From: JAPLKX01 sp035530195
GTDB lineage: Bacteria; Hydrogenedentota; Hydrogenedentia; Hydrogenedentales; SLHB01
Assembly (NCBI GenBank): GCA_035530195.1
Contig: DATKVG010000211.1
Location: forward strand, 1-29,998
Direction: 5' to 3'
DNA length: 29,998 bases
Below are positions 1-7,020 of this stretch, one piece after another. Positions within the stretch are counted from its first letter, which is position 1; every line of letters starts with the position of its first letter. The notes beneath the pieces are model-generated. The model was not told the origin of the DNA, did no database searches, and saw nothing but the letters and a program-made list of their open reading frames with translations. The position numbers were made by a program, and so were the translations under genes.

Positions 1-36
1 GGGCGTCCCATCAAAGCCGGGGGGCGTTCCGACGGG

Positions 37-762
37 TTACCGTCTGCGGATCCAGTCGTATGCGCGGTATTTTTCCTTGGCGAGGTTTTTGGTGGCGAGG
101 ATTTCGTTTCGGGTGGGTTTGGTGGGCCGGGGGTCGGCGTTGAATGCGTCGCAAAAAACGAGTTTCAGGTCGTGGGGGTCGAGGGGGACGGTGGTGAGGA
201 ACCCGTGGTGGTCTCGAGTGCCGCGGTACTGTGGCCGGTCGATGGGTTCGCGGATGTACCTGGCGATTGTTTGGGTATCGAGGGTGTAGAGGACGGTCCC
301 GTGGTGGAGGATGTGGCGGCGTCGTCGTTTTTGGGCGTTGCCGGAGAATTTGAGTCCGCGGATGGCGATGTCGGATACGCCTTTGTGTTTTGCGCTGATG
401 CCGTATCGGGCGAGTGCGGCGCTGATCGCCCCGAGGATATAGCAGTATGAGGCGCGGATGGTGCGGAGATCGGGATGCCGGTCGTGGGCGAGCACTAGCG
501 TGAAGTTCAGGCAGCCCGGCCCCTGCAGGACGCAGCCGCCCGCAGAGCACCGGCGCATTATGGCGATATGGTCCGCCAGACAGTTCTGCTCGTAGACTTC
601 CTGCCGCAGGATTTGCGATACGCCCAGCACTACAAACGGCACGTGGCTTTCCCACACGCGCAATGTCTCGTCGCCGCGGCCGTTTTCGGCCATTTCGAGC
701 AGGATTTCGTCGTAAGCGAGGTTTTCTTCGGGCCGGCGGAATGAGTAATCGAGAAACCGCAT
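37..762 (-). CDS. lplA: Lipoate-protein ligase A / octanoyltransferase family protein
   Basis: A 241-residue protein of the biotin/lipoate ligase fold (PF03099-type). It would attach lipoate (or octanoate) to the lysine of lipoyl domains, here most obviously GcvH encoded in the same operon. Seen: an RRCSAGGCVLQGPGCLNF segment, matching the family RRxSGGGxVxHxxGxLN loop, and KFSGNAQKRR, whose lysine matches the lipoyl-AMP-binding lysine of LplA. It is short for E. coli-type LplA and lacks the C-terminal accessory domain, so it could act with a separate partner or be a LipM-like octanoyltransferase. The ATG at 762 has only a weak, distant purine stretch upstream. It is the last gene of gcvT-H-PA-PB-lplA, but a palindromic repeat lies between it and gcvPB. 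Family is sure; exact reaction is not. Confidence 0.85.
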   Translation of the reverse strand: MRFLDYSFRRPEENLAYDEILLEMAENGRGDETLRVWESHVPFVVLGVSQILRQEVYEQNCLADHIAIMRRCSAGGCVLQGPGCLNFTLVLAHDRHPDLRTIRASYCYILGAISAALARYGISAKHKGVSDIAIRGLKFSGNAQKRRRRHILHHGTVLYTLDTQTIARYIREPIDRPQYRGTRDHHGFLTTVPLDPHDLKLVFCDAFNADPRPTKPTRNEILATKNLAKEKYRAYDWIRRR

Positions 763-828
763 TAGTCGGATAAAGCCTTTATTCCAATAGTTAGTCAGTG
801 TGCCGTTTTTGGGTTCGCAGAAAAGCGG

Positions 829-941
829 CGAAAAGCGGGGACAGGCACCTTTTTTTCAAACTGCCTTCTGCCTTCCGAAAAGCAGGGACAGGCACCTTTT
901 TTTCAAACTGCCGAAAAAAAGGTGCCAGTCCCCGTTTTTCG
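829..941. repeat. Family-1 palindromic repeat, copy A (half copy followed by a full copy)
   Basis: Between gcvPB and lplA. A half unit (829-865: AAAAGCGGGGACAGG, CACC, T-run, CAAACTGCC) is followed after about 10 nt by a complete palindrome (876-941). In the full copy, GGGACAGGCACCTTTTTTTC pairs with GAAAAAAAGGTGCCAGTCCC around the loop AAACTGCC. The same outer arms recur at 5614, 14524, 21542 and 26025. The full copy ends in a T-run when read on plus and an A-run when read on minus, so it could act as an mRNA end or processing hairpin. That role is inferred. Confidence 0.85.
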
Positions 942-965
942 TGCAACTCATTGTCACATCATACT

Positions 966-2516
966 TTAAATATACGCGCAATTCAATTCGCGGGCCGCTT
1001 TGACCTCGTCGAGCCGGCCGACGGGCAGGTGTTGCGGGGCCTCGTGAAGGGCTTGGGGATTTTGCCGTGCGAGTTCTGCAATTTCAAGCATGGCGGCGGC
1101 GAACGCATCCAGCGACTGTTTGGACTCGGTCTCGGTGGGCTCGATCATCATGCTTTCCTTCACCGTAAGCGGGAAATAGATGGTTGGCGCATGAAACCCT
1201 CTGTCGAGGAGGGCTTTAGCGACGTCGAGTGCGTGGACATCGAGTTCGGCGGCAAAATCGGACAGGGTCAGCACGCATTCGTGCATCGAGCCGGAGGGAA
1301 ACGCGGGCTTATAGGCGGCTTTGAGGCGTGCGAGCAGGTAGTTGGCGTTGAGGACTGCGTGGCGCGAGACCTCGCGCAAACCGTCGCCGCCAAGCGCCAG
1401 GATGTACGCGTACGCGCGAAGGGCAATCATGAAGTTGCCGAAGAACGGGGCGATCCGGCCGATGGATTTCTCGGGCGTGGCGAGCTTGTAAAATGCAGGC
1501 GAGACGCCCGCACCACAATTTGCAGGCGAGACGCCCGCACCAGAGTTTGCAGGCGGGACGCCCGCACCACAATTTGCAGGCGGGACGCCTGCGCTACAAT
1601 TTGCAGAATCAACTTTAACTACGCGGGGGCCGGGGAGGTAGGGGGCGAGCTTATCGCCGACGCCGACGGGGCCGGAGCCCGGGCCGCCCATCCCGTGGGG
1701 CGTGGCAAACGTTTTGTGGAGGTTGAAGTGCATGACGTCGAACCCGAGGTCGGCGGGTCGGCACTGGCCGATGATGGCGTTGAGGTTTGCGCCGTCGTAA
1801 TAGAGGAGGGCGTCGGCCTGGTGAGCGAGGTCGGCGATTTGTCGCACCTCCGGCTCGAACAGGCCGTGGGTGTTGGGGCAGGTGAGCATCACGCCGGCCA
1901 CGCTATCGTTGAGGACGTTGCGGAAACTGTCGAGATGGATGGTGCCGTCGGGGGAGGAAGGGACCTGGACGACTTTGAACCCGGCAATAGCGGCGCTGGC
2001 GGGGTTTGTGCCGTGGGCGGAGTCGGGGATGATGATAGTGTCTTTCCGGTTGCCTTTGCCGCGATGGTATGCGGCGATGAGCAGCACGCCGGTGAGTTCG
2101 CCGTGCGCGCCCGCGATGGGCTGCAGGGAAACAGCGCGCATGCCCGAAATCTCGGCAAGCAGCCGTTCGGTTTCGTAGATGACCTCGAATGCTCCCTGGC
2201 AGCAGGCGTACCCGGCGGGAGAACTCGAGAGGTGCGGGTGGAGGTCGCGGAATCCCGCATTGGCGGCGACGGCCTCGGCCATTTTTGGGTTGTATTTCAT
2301 CGTGCAGGAGCCGAGGGGATAAAAGTGGGAGTCGACGCCGAAGTTGCGTTGCGAGAGGTGCGTGAAATGCCTGACGACGTCCAGTTCGCTGACTTCGGGC
2401 AACGGCGCGGCTTCGCGGCGGAGCAACTGGGCCGGCAACGGCGCATCGGGCACATCGAGGGCATCCAGCGTAACGGCCCGGCGGCCCGCCCGCGTCTTCT
2501 CGAAAATCAATTCCAT
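966..2516 (-). CDS. gcvPB: Glycine dehydrogenase (decarboxylating) subunit 2, with repeat insertion
   Basis: The C-terminal half of the split glycine cleavage P-protein. With GcvPA it decarboxylates glycine using PLP and passes the aminomethyl group to lipoyl-GcvH. Seen: an SAHGTNPASA segment near residue 166, the PLP-binding lysine in HFNLHKTFATPHGMGGPGSG (K268), and the conserved PLGSCTMKYNP near 67. The start is placed at the ATG at 2516, one base after the gcvPA stop, giving 516 residues; an in-frame upstream extension would overlap gcvPA. It is longer than the usual roughly 480-500 residues because residues about 305-341 are four 9-residue repeats (NCGAGVPPA-like), encoded by a tandem 27-bp repeat in a loop before the KSIGR segment. 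The conserved sequence resumes intact on both sides, so the enzyme is probably functional. Confidence 0.95.
   Translation of the reverse strand: MELIFEKTRAGRRAVTLDALDVPDAPLPAQLLRREAAPLPEVSELDVVRHFTHLSQRNFGVDSHFYPLGSCTMKYNPKMAEAVAANAGFRDLHPHLSSSPAGYACCQGAFEVIYETERLLAEISGMRAVSLQPIAGAHGELTGVLLIAAYHRGKGNRKDTIIIPDSAHGTNPASAAIAGFKVVQVPSSPDGTIHLDSFRNVLNDSVAGVMLTCPNTHGLFEPEVRQIADLAHQADALLYYDGANLNAIIGQCRPADLGFDVMHFNLHKTFATPHGMGGPGSGPVGVGDKLAPYLPGPRVVKVDSANCSAGVPPANCGAGVPPANSGAGVSPANCGAGVSPAFYKLATPEKSIGRIAPFFGNFMIALRAYAYILALGGDGLREVSRHAVLNANYLLARLKAAYKPAFPSGSMHECVLTLSDFAAELDVHALDVAKALLDRGFHAPTIYFPLTVKESMMIEPTETESKQSLDAFAAAMLEIAELARQNPQALHEAPQHLPVGRLDEVKAARELNCAYI
1494..1606 (-). repeat. Family-2 repeat: four tandem 27-bp units inside gcvPB
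   Basis: Units at 1494-1520, 1521-1547, 1548-1574 and 1575-1601, then a partial TGCAG. Each reads TGCAGGCGGGACGCCCGCAC plus CACAATT with few substitutions, and contains a short palindrome (GCGGG/CCCGC). The period of 27 nt equals nine codons, so the reading frame is kept whatever the copy number. Single copies of this family recur at about 9728 and 27103. Confidence 0.95.
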
Positions 2517-2517
2517 T

Positions 2518-3843
2518 TCAATTCCCCCAATGGCCGCAATTGCGGGCCGCAATTGCGGTCGCAAACGCATCGATCTCGGCGCGCGTCCGTTTCTCGGTTA
2601 CGGCCACCAGCAAATCGTTTGGTTCGCCGGCCCCCAGCGCGGCCAGCGGCACCCCGGCAAGAAATCCGCGTTCGAGCAAATCGGCGACAGCGTGATCGGC
2701 GGGTCCGGGCAGGCGCACCACAAACTCGTTGAACGTGGGGCCGGCGTTGACTACCTCGATTCCGGGCGTTGCCCGCAACAGGCCTTTGAGATACTCGGCC
2801 TTGGCGTGACATTGCTCGGCGACATCGCGCAGCCCGTCTTTGCCCAGCAGGCAGAGGTAGAGGAGTGCGCGCAACGCGCACAAGGCTTCGTTCGAACAGA
2901 TGTTGGACATGGCGCGTTCGCGCCGGATGTGCTGCTCGCGCGCCTGGAGAGTCAATACGAACCCGCGCCGGCCCTGCTTGTCCTGTGTCTGTGCGACGAT
3001 TCGGCCGGGCATCTTGCGGATGAGTTTGCGGCGCGTGGCCATGATGCCGAGGTACGGCCCGCCGAATCCCGGCGACATCCCGAGCGACTGGCCTTCGGCA
3101 ATAGCGATATCAGCGCCCATCTCGCCGGGCGTTTTCAGGAGACCGAGCGAAACCGGGTAAAACGAGACCACCAGCAGGGCGCCCGCGGCGTGGCATGCTT
3201 CCGCCGCACGCGAGAAATCGGCGATGTCCCCGTGGAACGACGGGTTCTGGACAATAAGACACGCGGCGCCGTCCAATTGCGGTTCAAACCCCTCGGCGGG
3301 CACATCAAGAATTTCAAAACTCAGGTTGGCGGTATGTGTCCGCAGCATACGTTTGTAAACGGGGTTCAAGGTTGGGTGGCAGAGCACCTTGAACCGTTTA
3401 GTAAGCCGCGAGGACATGGTTGCGGCCTCGAACACGGCGGTGCCGCCGTCGTAGAGGGAGGCGTTGGCCACCTCCATGGACGTTAACCGGGCGATGGCGG
3501 ACTGGTACTCGTAGATGGACTGGAGTGTGCCCTGGGCGGCCTCGGGCTGATAAGGCGTGTAGGCGGTGTAGAACTCGCTGCGAGACGACAGCGCGTCGAC
3601 GGCCGCCGGGATGAAGTGGTCGTATACGCCGCCGCCCATGAAACAGACGTTGCCCGGGCAGTTTTTGGCGGCCAGCGCGTCGAGCCGCGCCCGGACGGAT
3701 ATCTCGGAGATCCCCGGGGGCAGGTTCCACTCGGTGAGCCGCAGTTCCGGCGGGATCGTGTTGAACAAGTCGTCGATGGAAGCGGCGCCCAGTGCGGCGA
3801 GCATCTCGCTTTGCTCATCGGCGGTGGTTGGAATCCAGGGCAT
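2518..3843 (-). CDS. gcvPA: Glycine dehydrogenase (decarboxylating) subunit 1
   Basis: The N-terminal half (441 residues, normal length) of the split P-protein, partner of GcvPB. Seen: the N-terminal MPWIPTT segment, GGGVYDHFIPAAVDAL near residue 70, the FYTAYTPYQPEAAQGTLQ region and SPGFGGPYLG near 275, all typical of GcvPA. The ATG at 3843 is 2 nt downstream of the gcvH stop, with AAGGAG (in CTCAAGGAGCAATAG) just upstream inside the gcvH 3' end, so translation is probably coupled. The last residues (ARNCGHWGN) are encoded by two adjacent copies of the palindrome CCGCAATTGCGG (2534-2545 and 2547-2558), so the C-terminal tail may be repeat-derived. Product assignment is firm. Confidence 0.96.
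   Translation of the reverse strand: MPWIPTTADEQSEMLAALGAASIDDLFNTIPPELRLTEWNLPPGISEISVRARLDALAAKNCPGNVCFMGGGVYDHFIPAAVDALSSRSEFYTAYTPYQPEAAQGTLQSIYEYQSAIARLTSMEVANASLYDGGTAVFEAATMSSRLTKRFKVLCHPTLNPVYKRMLRTHTANLSFEILDVPAEGFEPQLDGAACLIVQNPSFHGDIADFSRAAEACHAAGALLVVSFYPVSLGLLKTPGEMGADIAIAEGQSLGMSPGFGGPYLGIMATRRKLIRKMPGRIVAQTQDKQGRRGFVLTLQAREQHIRRERAMSNICSNEALCALRALLYLCLLGKDGLRDVAEQCHAKAEYLKGLLRATPGIEVVNAGPTFNEFVVRLPGPADHAVADLLERGFLAGVPLAALGAGEPNDLLVAVTEKRTRAEIDAFATAIAARNCGHWGN
2534..2558. repeat. Tandem 12-bp perfect palindrome in the gcvPA 3' end
   Basis: CCGCAATTGCGG occurs at 2534-2545 and again at 2547-2558, separated by one G. It encodes part of the GcvPA C-terminal tail. No role is known from the sequence alone. 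Confidence 0.8.
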
Positions 3844-3845
3844 CC

Positions 3846-4226
3846 CTATTGCTCCTTGAGGTAGATCTCGTACTCGGCGGCGCTCATCAGGCTGTCGAAT
3901 TCGGCGCGTTCGACACCCTCCAGCTTAAAAAACCAGCCGTCCTCATACGGGCTCTTGTTGACGATCTCGGGCTGATCGAGGAGCCGCTCGTTGATCTCGA
4001 CCACGCGCCCGCCCACCGGCGCGTACACCTCGCTGGCCGCTTTCACGGACTCGACGGCGGCCACGTCGTCGTCCTGCGCGACATCCAACCCGACTTCGGG
4101 CAGTTCGATGTAGGTAATATCGCCGAGCTGTTCGGCTGCGTACTCGGTGATGCCGACGACAAACAGCGCGCCGTCGTCCCGGATCCACTCATGGTTTTGG
4201 GTGTACTTCAAATGCTGCGGGTTCAT
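3846..4226 (-). CDS. gcvH: Glycine cleavage system H protein
   Basis: A 126-residue lipoyl carrier protein, normal length. It shuttles the aminomethyl group from GcvPA/PB to GcvT and is reoxidised by a dihydrolipoyl dehydrogenase, which is not encoded in this window. Seen: the HEWIRDDG start, GITEYAAEQLGDITYIELP, and the lipoylation lysine K62 within AAVESVKAASEVYAPVGG. ATG at 4226, with AAGGAGC upstream in the 50-nt gap to gcvT. Second gene of gcvT-gcvH-gcvPA-gcvPB. Confidence 0.97.
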   Translation of the reverse strand: MNPQHLKYTQNHEWIRDDGALFVVGITEYAAEQLGDITYIELPEVGLDVAQDDDVAAVESVKAASEVYAPVGGRVVEINERLLDQPEIVNKSPYEDGWFFKLEGVERAEFDSLMSAAEYEIYLKEQ

Positions 4227-4276
4227 AGAAAAGCTCCTTGATTTCCGACGGCCGCGCCGTTTTCCCCAGTGCGAAT

Positions 4277-5368
4277 CTAACCTTTGAACGATCCATTCTT
4301 ATAGAACGGGAACTCCTCCGTCAGTATTTCCATATCTTTCGGGCCGGCGGTGAGCCGCGTGCCGGGCATGGACAAGTCGACCGGGATATAGGCCATCCCG
4401 ATTCCGTAGCCGACGCTGGGCCCGTAGCTGCCGCTGGTCACCATCCCCACGGGCCGCCCCTCGTGGAACACCTCGTAACCGGGCCGCGGGGCCCGGCGGT
4501 CCATGGATCGGATGCCGGTGCGCACCTTATAGCGGCCGAGTTCGCGCTGCATCACGAGAAACTCCTTGGCGTGGAAGTCGCTGTTCCAATCGATGAAGCG
4601 GCCCATCCCGGCTTCGAGCGTGGTGTGCGACTCGTCGACGTCCTGGCCGTACAGGGTGTAGCCCATTTCGAGCCGGAGCGTGTCGCGTGCGCCCAACCCC
4701 GCCGGCTCGACCTCGGGGTGCGCGGTGACTTTGCGCCAGAACGGCGCCGCCAGTTCGTTTGGGAGAAAGACTTCGTACCCGAGTTCGCCGGTGTAACCCG
4801 TCCGCGAAACCAGCATTTCCGAGCCTTCCCACTGTGTCCTGCAGCAGGTGAAATATTTCAGGGGCTCGATCGCGCGCAGGCCAAGGCCCAGCAGGACGCG
4901 CCGCGCCAGCGGCCCCTGCACGTCGATCTTCGCCGTCCCCGCCGTCACATCGGTGGCCAGGCACACCCGGTAAAGGATGCGCGCGACTTTTTCGTACGGC
5001 CCGGCGTTGGTGACCACGAACAACTCGTCTTCGCTCAACTTCATGCAGATGATGTCGTCGATGATGCCGCCGCACGTATCGAGGATGCTCGAGTAGCGGC
5101 ACCGGCCCACTCGAAGGCAGATCATGTCGTTGAACACCATCGCCTCGAGCGACCGGATGGCCTTGGAACCTTTGAGGCGGAACTCGCCCATGTGGCAGCA
5201 GTCGAACACGGAACATTTGGATCGCGTGTGATGGTGCTCCTCGAGGATGCCCTTGAACTGGAGCGGCAACATCCATCCGTGGAATTCGGTCATTTTGGCG
5301 CCGCGCAGGATGTGTTCCTGGTAGAGCGGGGTTCGTTTGACGTGCCTGGCTTCCAGGACGGATTTCAT
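4277..5368 (-). CDS. gcvT: Aminomethyltransferase (glycine cleavage T protein)
   Basis: A 363-residue T protein. It releases ammonia from aminomethyl-lipoyl-GcvH and forms 5,10-methylene-tetrahydrofolate. Seen: RTPLYQEHILRGAKMTEFHGW near the N-terminus, the GGIIDDIIC segment with the family's catalytic aspartate (about D104), SRTGYTGELGYEVF, and ARDTLRLEMGYTLYGQD. The start is set at the ATG at 5368, because AAGGAGG (5374-5380 on minus) ends five bases before it. A GTG at 5374 would lie inside that ribosome-binding site. The N-terminal half is rich in cysteine (KCSVFDCCHM, KYFTCC), which is unusual but does not touch the catalytic aspartate. First gene of the operon. Confidence 0.96.
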   Translation of the reverse strand: MKSVLEARHVKRTPLYQEHILRGAKMTEFHGWMLPLQFKGILEEHHHTRSKCSVFDCCHMGEFRLKGSKAIRSLEAMVFNDMICLRVGRCRYSSILDTCGGIIDDIICMKLSEDELFVVTNAGPYEKVARILYRVCLATDVTAGTAKIDVQGPLARRVLLGLGLRAIEPLKYFTCCRTQWEGSEMLVSRTGYTGELGYEVFLPNELAAPFWRKVTAHPEVEPAGLGARDTLRLEMGYTLYGQDVDESHTTLEAGMGRFIDWNSDFHAKEFLVMQRELGRYKVRTGIRSMDRRAPRPGYEVFHEGRPVGMVTSGSYGPSVGYGIGMAYIPVDLSMPGTRLTAGPKDMEILTEEFPFYKNGSFKG

Positions 5369-5373
5369 AGCCA

Positions 5374-5380
5374 CCTCCTT
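5374..5380 (-). promoter_or_regulatory. Shine-Dalgarno site deciding the gcvT start
   Basis: A full AAGGAGG on the minus strand, spaced 5 nt (TGGCT) from the ATG at 5368. It excludes the overlapping GTG at 5374 as the start and suggests strong translation of the first glycine cleavage gene. Confidence 0.8.
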
Positions 5381-5613
5381 ACCGGATGCGGGTGACGCCT
5401 CCGGACTTGCGCGCCGAGCCGAGCAACGGCCGGCGCACAGCTACCCGGCGCGCATCAACGCGCCCGGCGCCCAGGCGAGCGGCAATCCTGGAACCCGCCG
5501 CTTCCTCGTGGTCTTTTCCACGCGAGTCGCCAGTCACGGCGGGACATGCAACAGCGAGAATGTGCCACACCGGCTAGTGCCGCGTCAAGCCGGAAATAGG
5601 GAACGCTGAAGCC

Positions 5614-5681
5614 GCAAAAAGCGGGGACAGACCCGGTTTTCTCAAACTGCCGAGAAAACCGAGTCAGTCCCCGTTTTTTGC
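5614..5681. repeat. Family-1 palindromic repeat, copy B
   Basis: GCAAAAAGCGGGGACAG, then inner stem ACCCGGTTTTCTC, loop AAACTGCC, inner stem GAGAAAACCGAGT, then CAGTCCCCGTTTTTTGC. Outer arms and loop match copy A (829-941), but the inner stem sequence is different and still paired. Its right part overlaps the last codons of the deaminase gene (5664-6176) and supplies the stop codon. Confidence 0.9.
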
Positions 5682-6176
5682 ACTTTTCCCGATATTGTCA
5701 TAGTCAAGGACTTCGTTGTACTTGTACTCGAGCTCGATGGAGGCTTGGCGGAACATCGCCTCGGTTTCACCGCCGGCGTGGTACTTGCGCTCGCACACGA
5801 CCCGCTTGATGCCGCAGTTGATCAGGAGCATGGCGCAAGTCCGGCACGGCGTCATTTGCAGGTAGATGGTGGCGCCGTTGATTGAAACGCCCAGCTTGGC
5901 CGCCTGGCAGATGGCGTTCTGCTCGGCGTGAACCGTGCGCATGCAATGCGAGGTCTGGTTGCCGTCCTCGTGCACGAGTTGCTTCATTTGATGGCCGGCC
6001 TCGTCGCAATGCGGCAGTCCGGCGGGCGCCCCGGCATAGCCGGTTACCAGCAACTGTTTGTTTCGCGCGATGACGCAGCCGATCCGGCCGCGGTCGCACG
6101 TGGACCGCTTCGCAATGGCCCGCGCCACCTCGAGAAAATAATCGTCCCACGAAGGTCTCTCATACCCGCTTGCCAT
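5664..6176 (-). CDS. Deoxycytidylate deaminase / ComEB-type CMP/dCMP deaminase
   Basis: A 170-residue zinc cytidine/deoxycytidylate deaminase, probably converting dCMP to dUMP for dTMP synthesis. Seen: the zinc and catalytic motif HAE at 83-85 (TVHAEQNAI) and PCRTC at 110-114, with ERPSWDDYFLEVA at the N-terminus as in the ComEB/dCMP deaminase group. The ATG at 6176 is preferred because an AGGGGA lies about 10 nt upstream; a TTG at 6185 would abut that site. The final residues (about AKNGD) and the TGA are encoded by family-1 repeat copy B, so the original C-terminus was probably replaced or extended. Catalytic residues are unaffected. Confidence 0.9.
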   Translation of the reverse strand: MASGYERPSWDDYFLEVARAIAKRSTCDRGRIGCVIARNKQLLVTGYAGAPAGLPHCDEAGHQMKQLVHEDGNQTSHCMRTVHAEQNAICQAAKLGVSINGATIYLQMTPCRTCAMLLINCGIKRVVCERKYHAGGETEAMFRQASIELEYKYNEVLDYDNIGKSAKNGD

Positions 6177-6255
6177 AATCGCCAATCCCCTGTCATATGT
6201 CTTACTATTTTGGTCTTTCTTTGCCTACTTTCTTTCTTCCCAGAAAGAGAGGAAG

Positions 6256-6990
6256 TTAAAACTCGTCGGACGGGTGTTTCATGGGCGCCCACGTGAGCAC
6301 GATGGCGGGTTTCTCATGTTTTCTCGCCACCAGTTCGTCGCCCTCGAACAGTTCCGTGTACTCCGTCGAGTTGTCGTAAGTCAAAATTCCCGGCCCGCGG
6401 GTGATCAGGATGCGAACGGCCGAATCCTCCGGGACGATGACGTGGTTGGTATGTTCCGAAGTCGATTTAAATGCCACGCCGATCCCGGAGTGAAAGAGAC
6501 CGCGGGTGATATGGTTGAAATAGGCGGTGCTGCCGAACGGCGTGCTGATGACGAACCCGTCGCCTAGAATTTCAATGCCCGACTTGTAGGCGTCATCGTC
6601 GATCCACATCCTGAACCGCAACGCCGAGTTAATCCGCGCCATATGGACATTAATCTCGTTCATAGCCGTCAGCACGGCGGCGGGTTCGGGCTGGTCGGCA
6701 CGCAGGACCACGCACTCGAGCTTGCAGTACGAGGTTTCGACCAGTTCGCCCCTGGCCAGCCGCTCGATGACGGCGGCGGGGGGATGCTCGATGCACCGGT
6801 TTCCCCGCCGGCTGTTGCGGATTGGCGCCTTAGGAACGCCCGGCCACTGGCATTCGGCGGCCAGCAAGGTGCCGTCGCCGCCATAGCAGACGACGACGTC
6901 GGGGTCTTTCAGGACGAGTTCGAGCTCCGGGTATTTCTGGAACTCGTCTCGAATGTCGGTCGCTTTGTCGCCGAACAACAAAACTCTCAT
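6256..6990 (-). CDS. nadK: NAD kinase
   Basis: A 244-residue ATP-NAD kinase that phosphorylates NAD to NADP in the cytoplasm. Seen: the GGDGT motif at residues 37-41 (D39 catalytic), AMNEINVH (the NE/D nucleotide-binding segment) near 108, and the glycine-rich DGFVISTPFGSTAYFNH typical of the family. It is slightly short, with a brief N-terminal domain before GGDGT. The ATG at 6990 gives MRVLLFGD, a normal first strand. It is separated from the deaminase gene downstream by about 80 nt without a recognisable regulatory element. Confidence 0.93.
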   Translation of the reverse strand: MRVLLFGDKATDIRDEFQKYPELELVLKDPDVVVCYGGDGTLLAAECQWPGVPKAPIRNSRRGNRCIEHPPAAVIERLARGELVETSYCKLECVVLRADQPEPAAVLTAMNEINVHMARINSALRFRMWIDDDAYKSGIEILGDGFVISTPFGSTAYFNHITRGLFHSGIGVAFKSTSEHTNHVIVPEDSAVRILITRGPGILTYDNSTEYTELFEGDELVARKHEKPAIVLTWAPMKHPSDEF

Positions 6991-7020
6991 GAGCCTATCC
7001 TAATGCGGCTAAAAAGCCGG

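Noticed and set aside
1494..1606. CRISPR-like array of regular repeats
   Set aside because: The 27-bp units are directly tandem with no spacers and are translated in frame within gcvPB; no cas genes are present.
798..2732. 644-codon plus-strand open frame opposite gcvPB
   Set aside because: It mirrors the gcvPB/gcvPA coding region, shows no family features and starts in repeat DNA; it is an antisense shadow in GC-rich sequence.
5381..5613. Glycine riboswitch upstream of gcvT
   Set aside because: The conserved aptamer segments were looked for on the minus strand and not found. A weak TTGACG exists, but no convincing -10, so neither riboswitch nor promoter is claimed.
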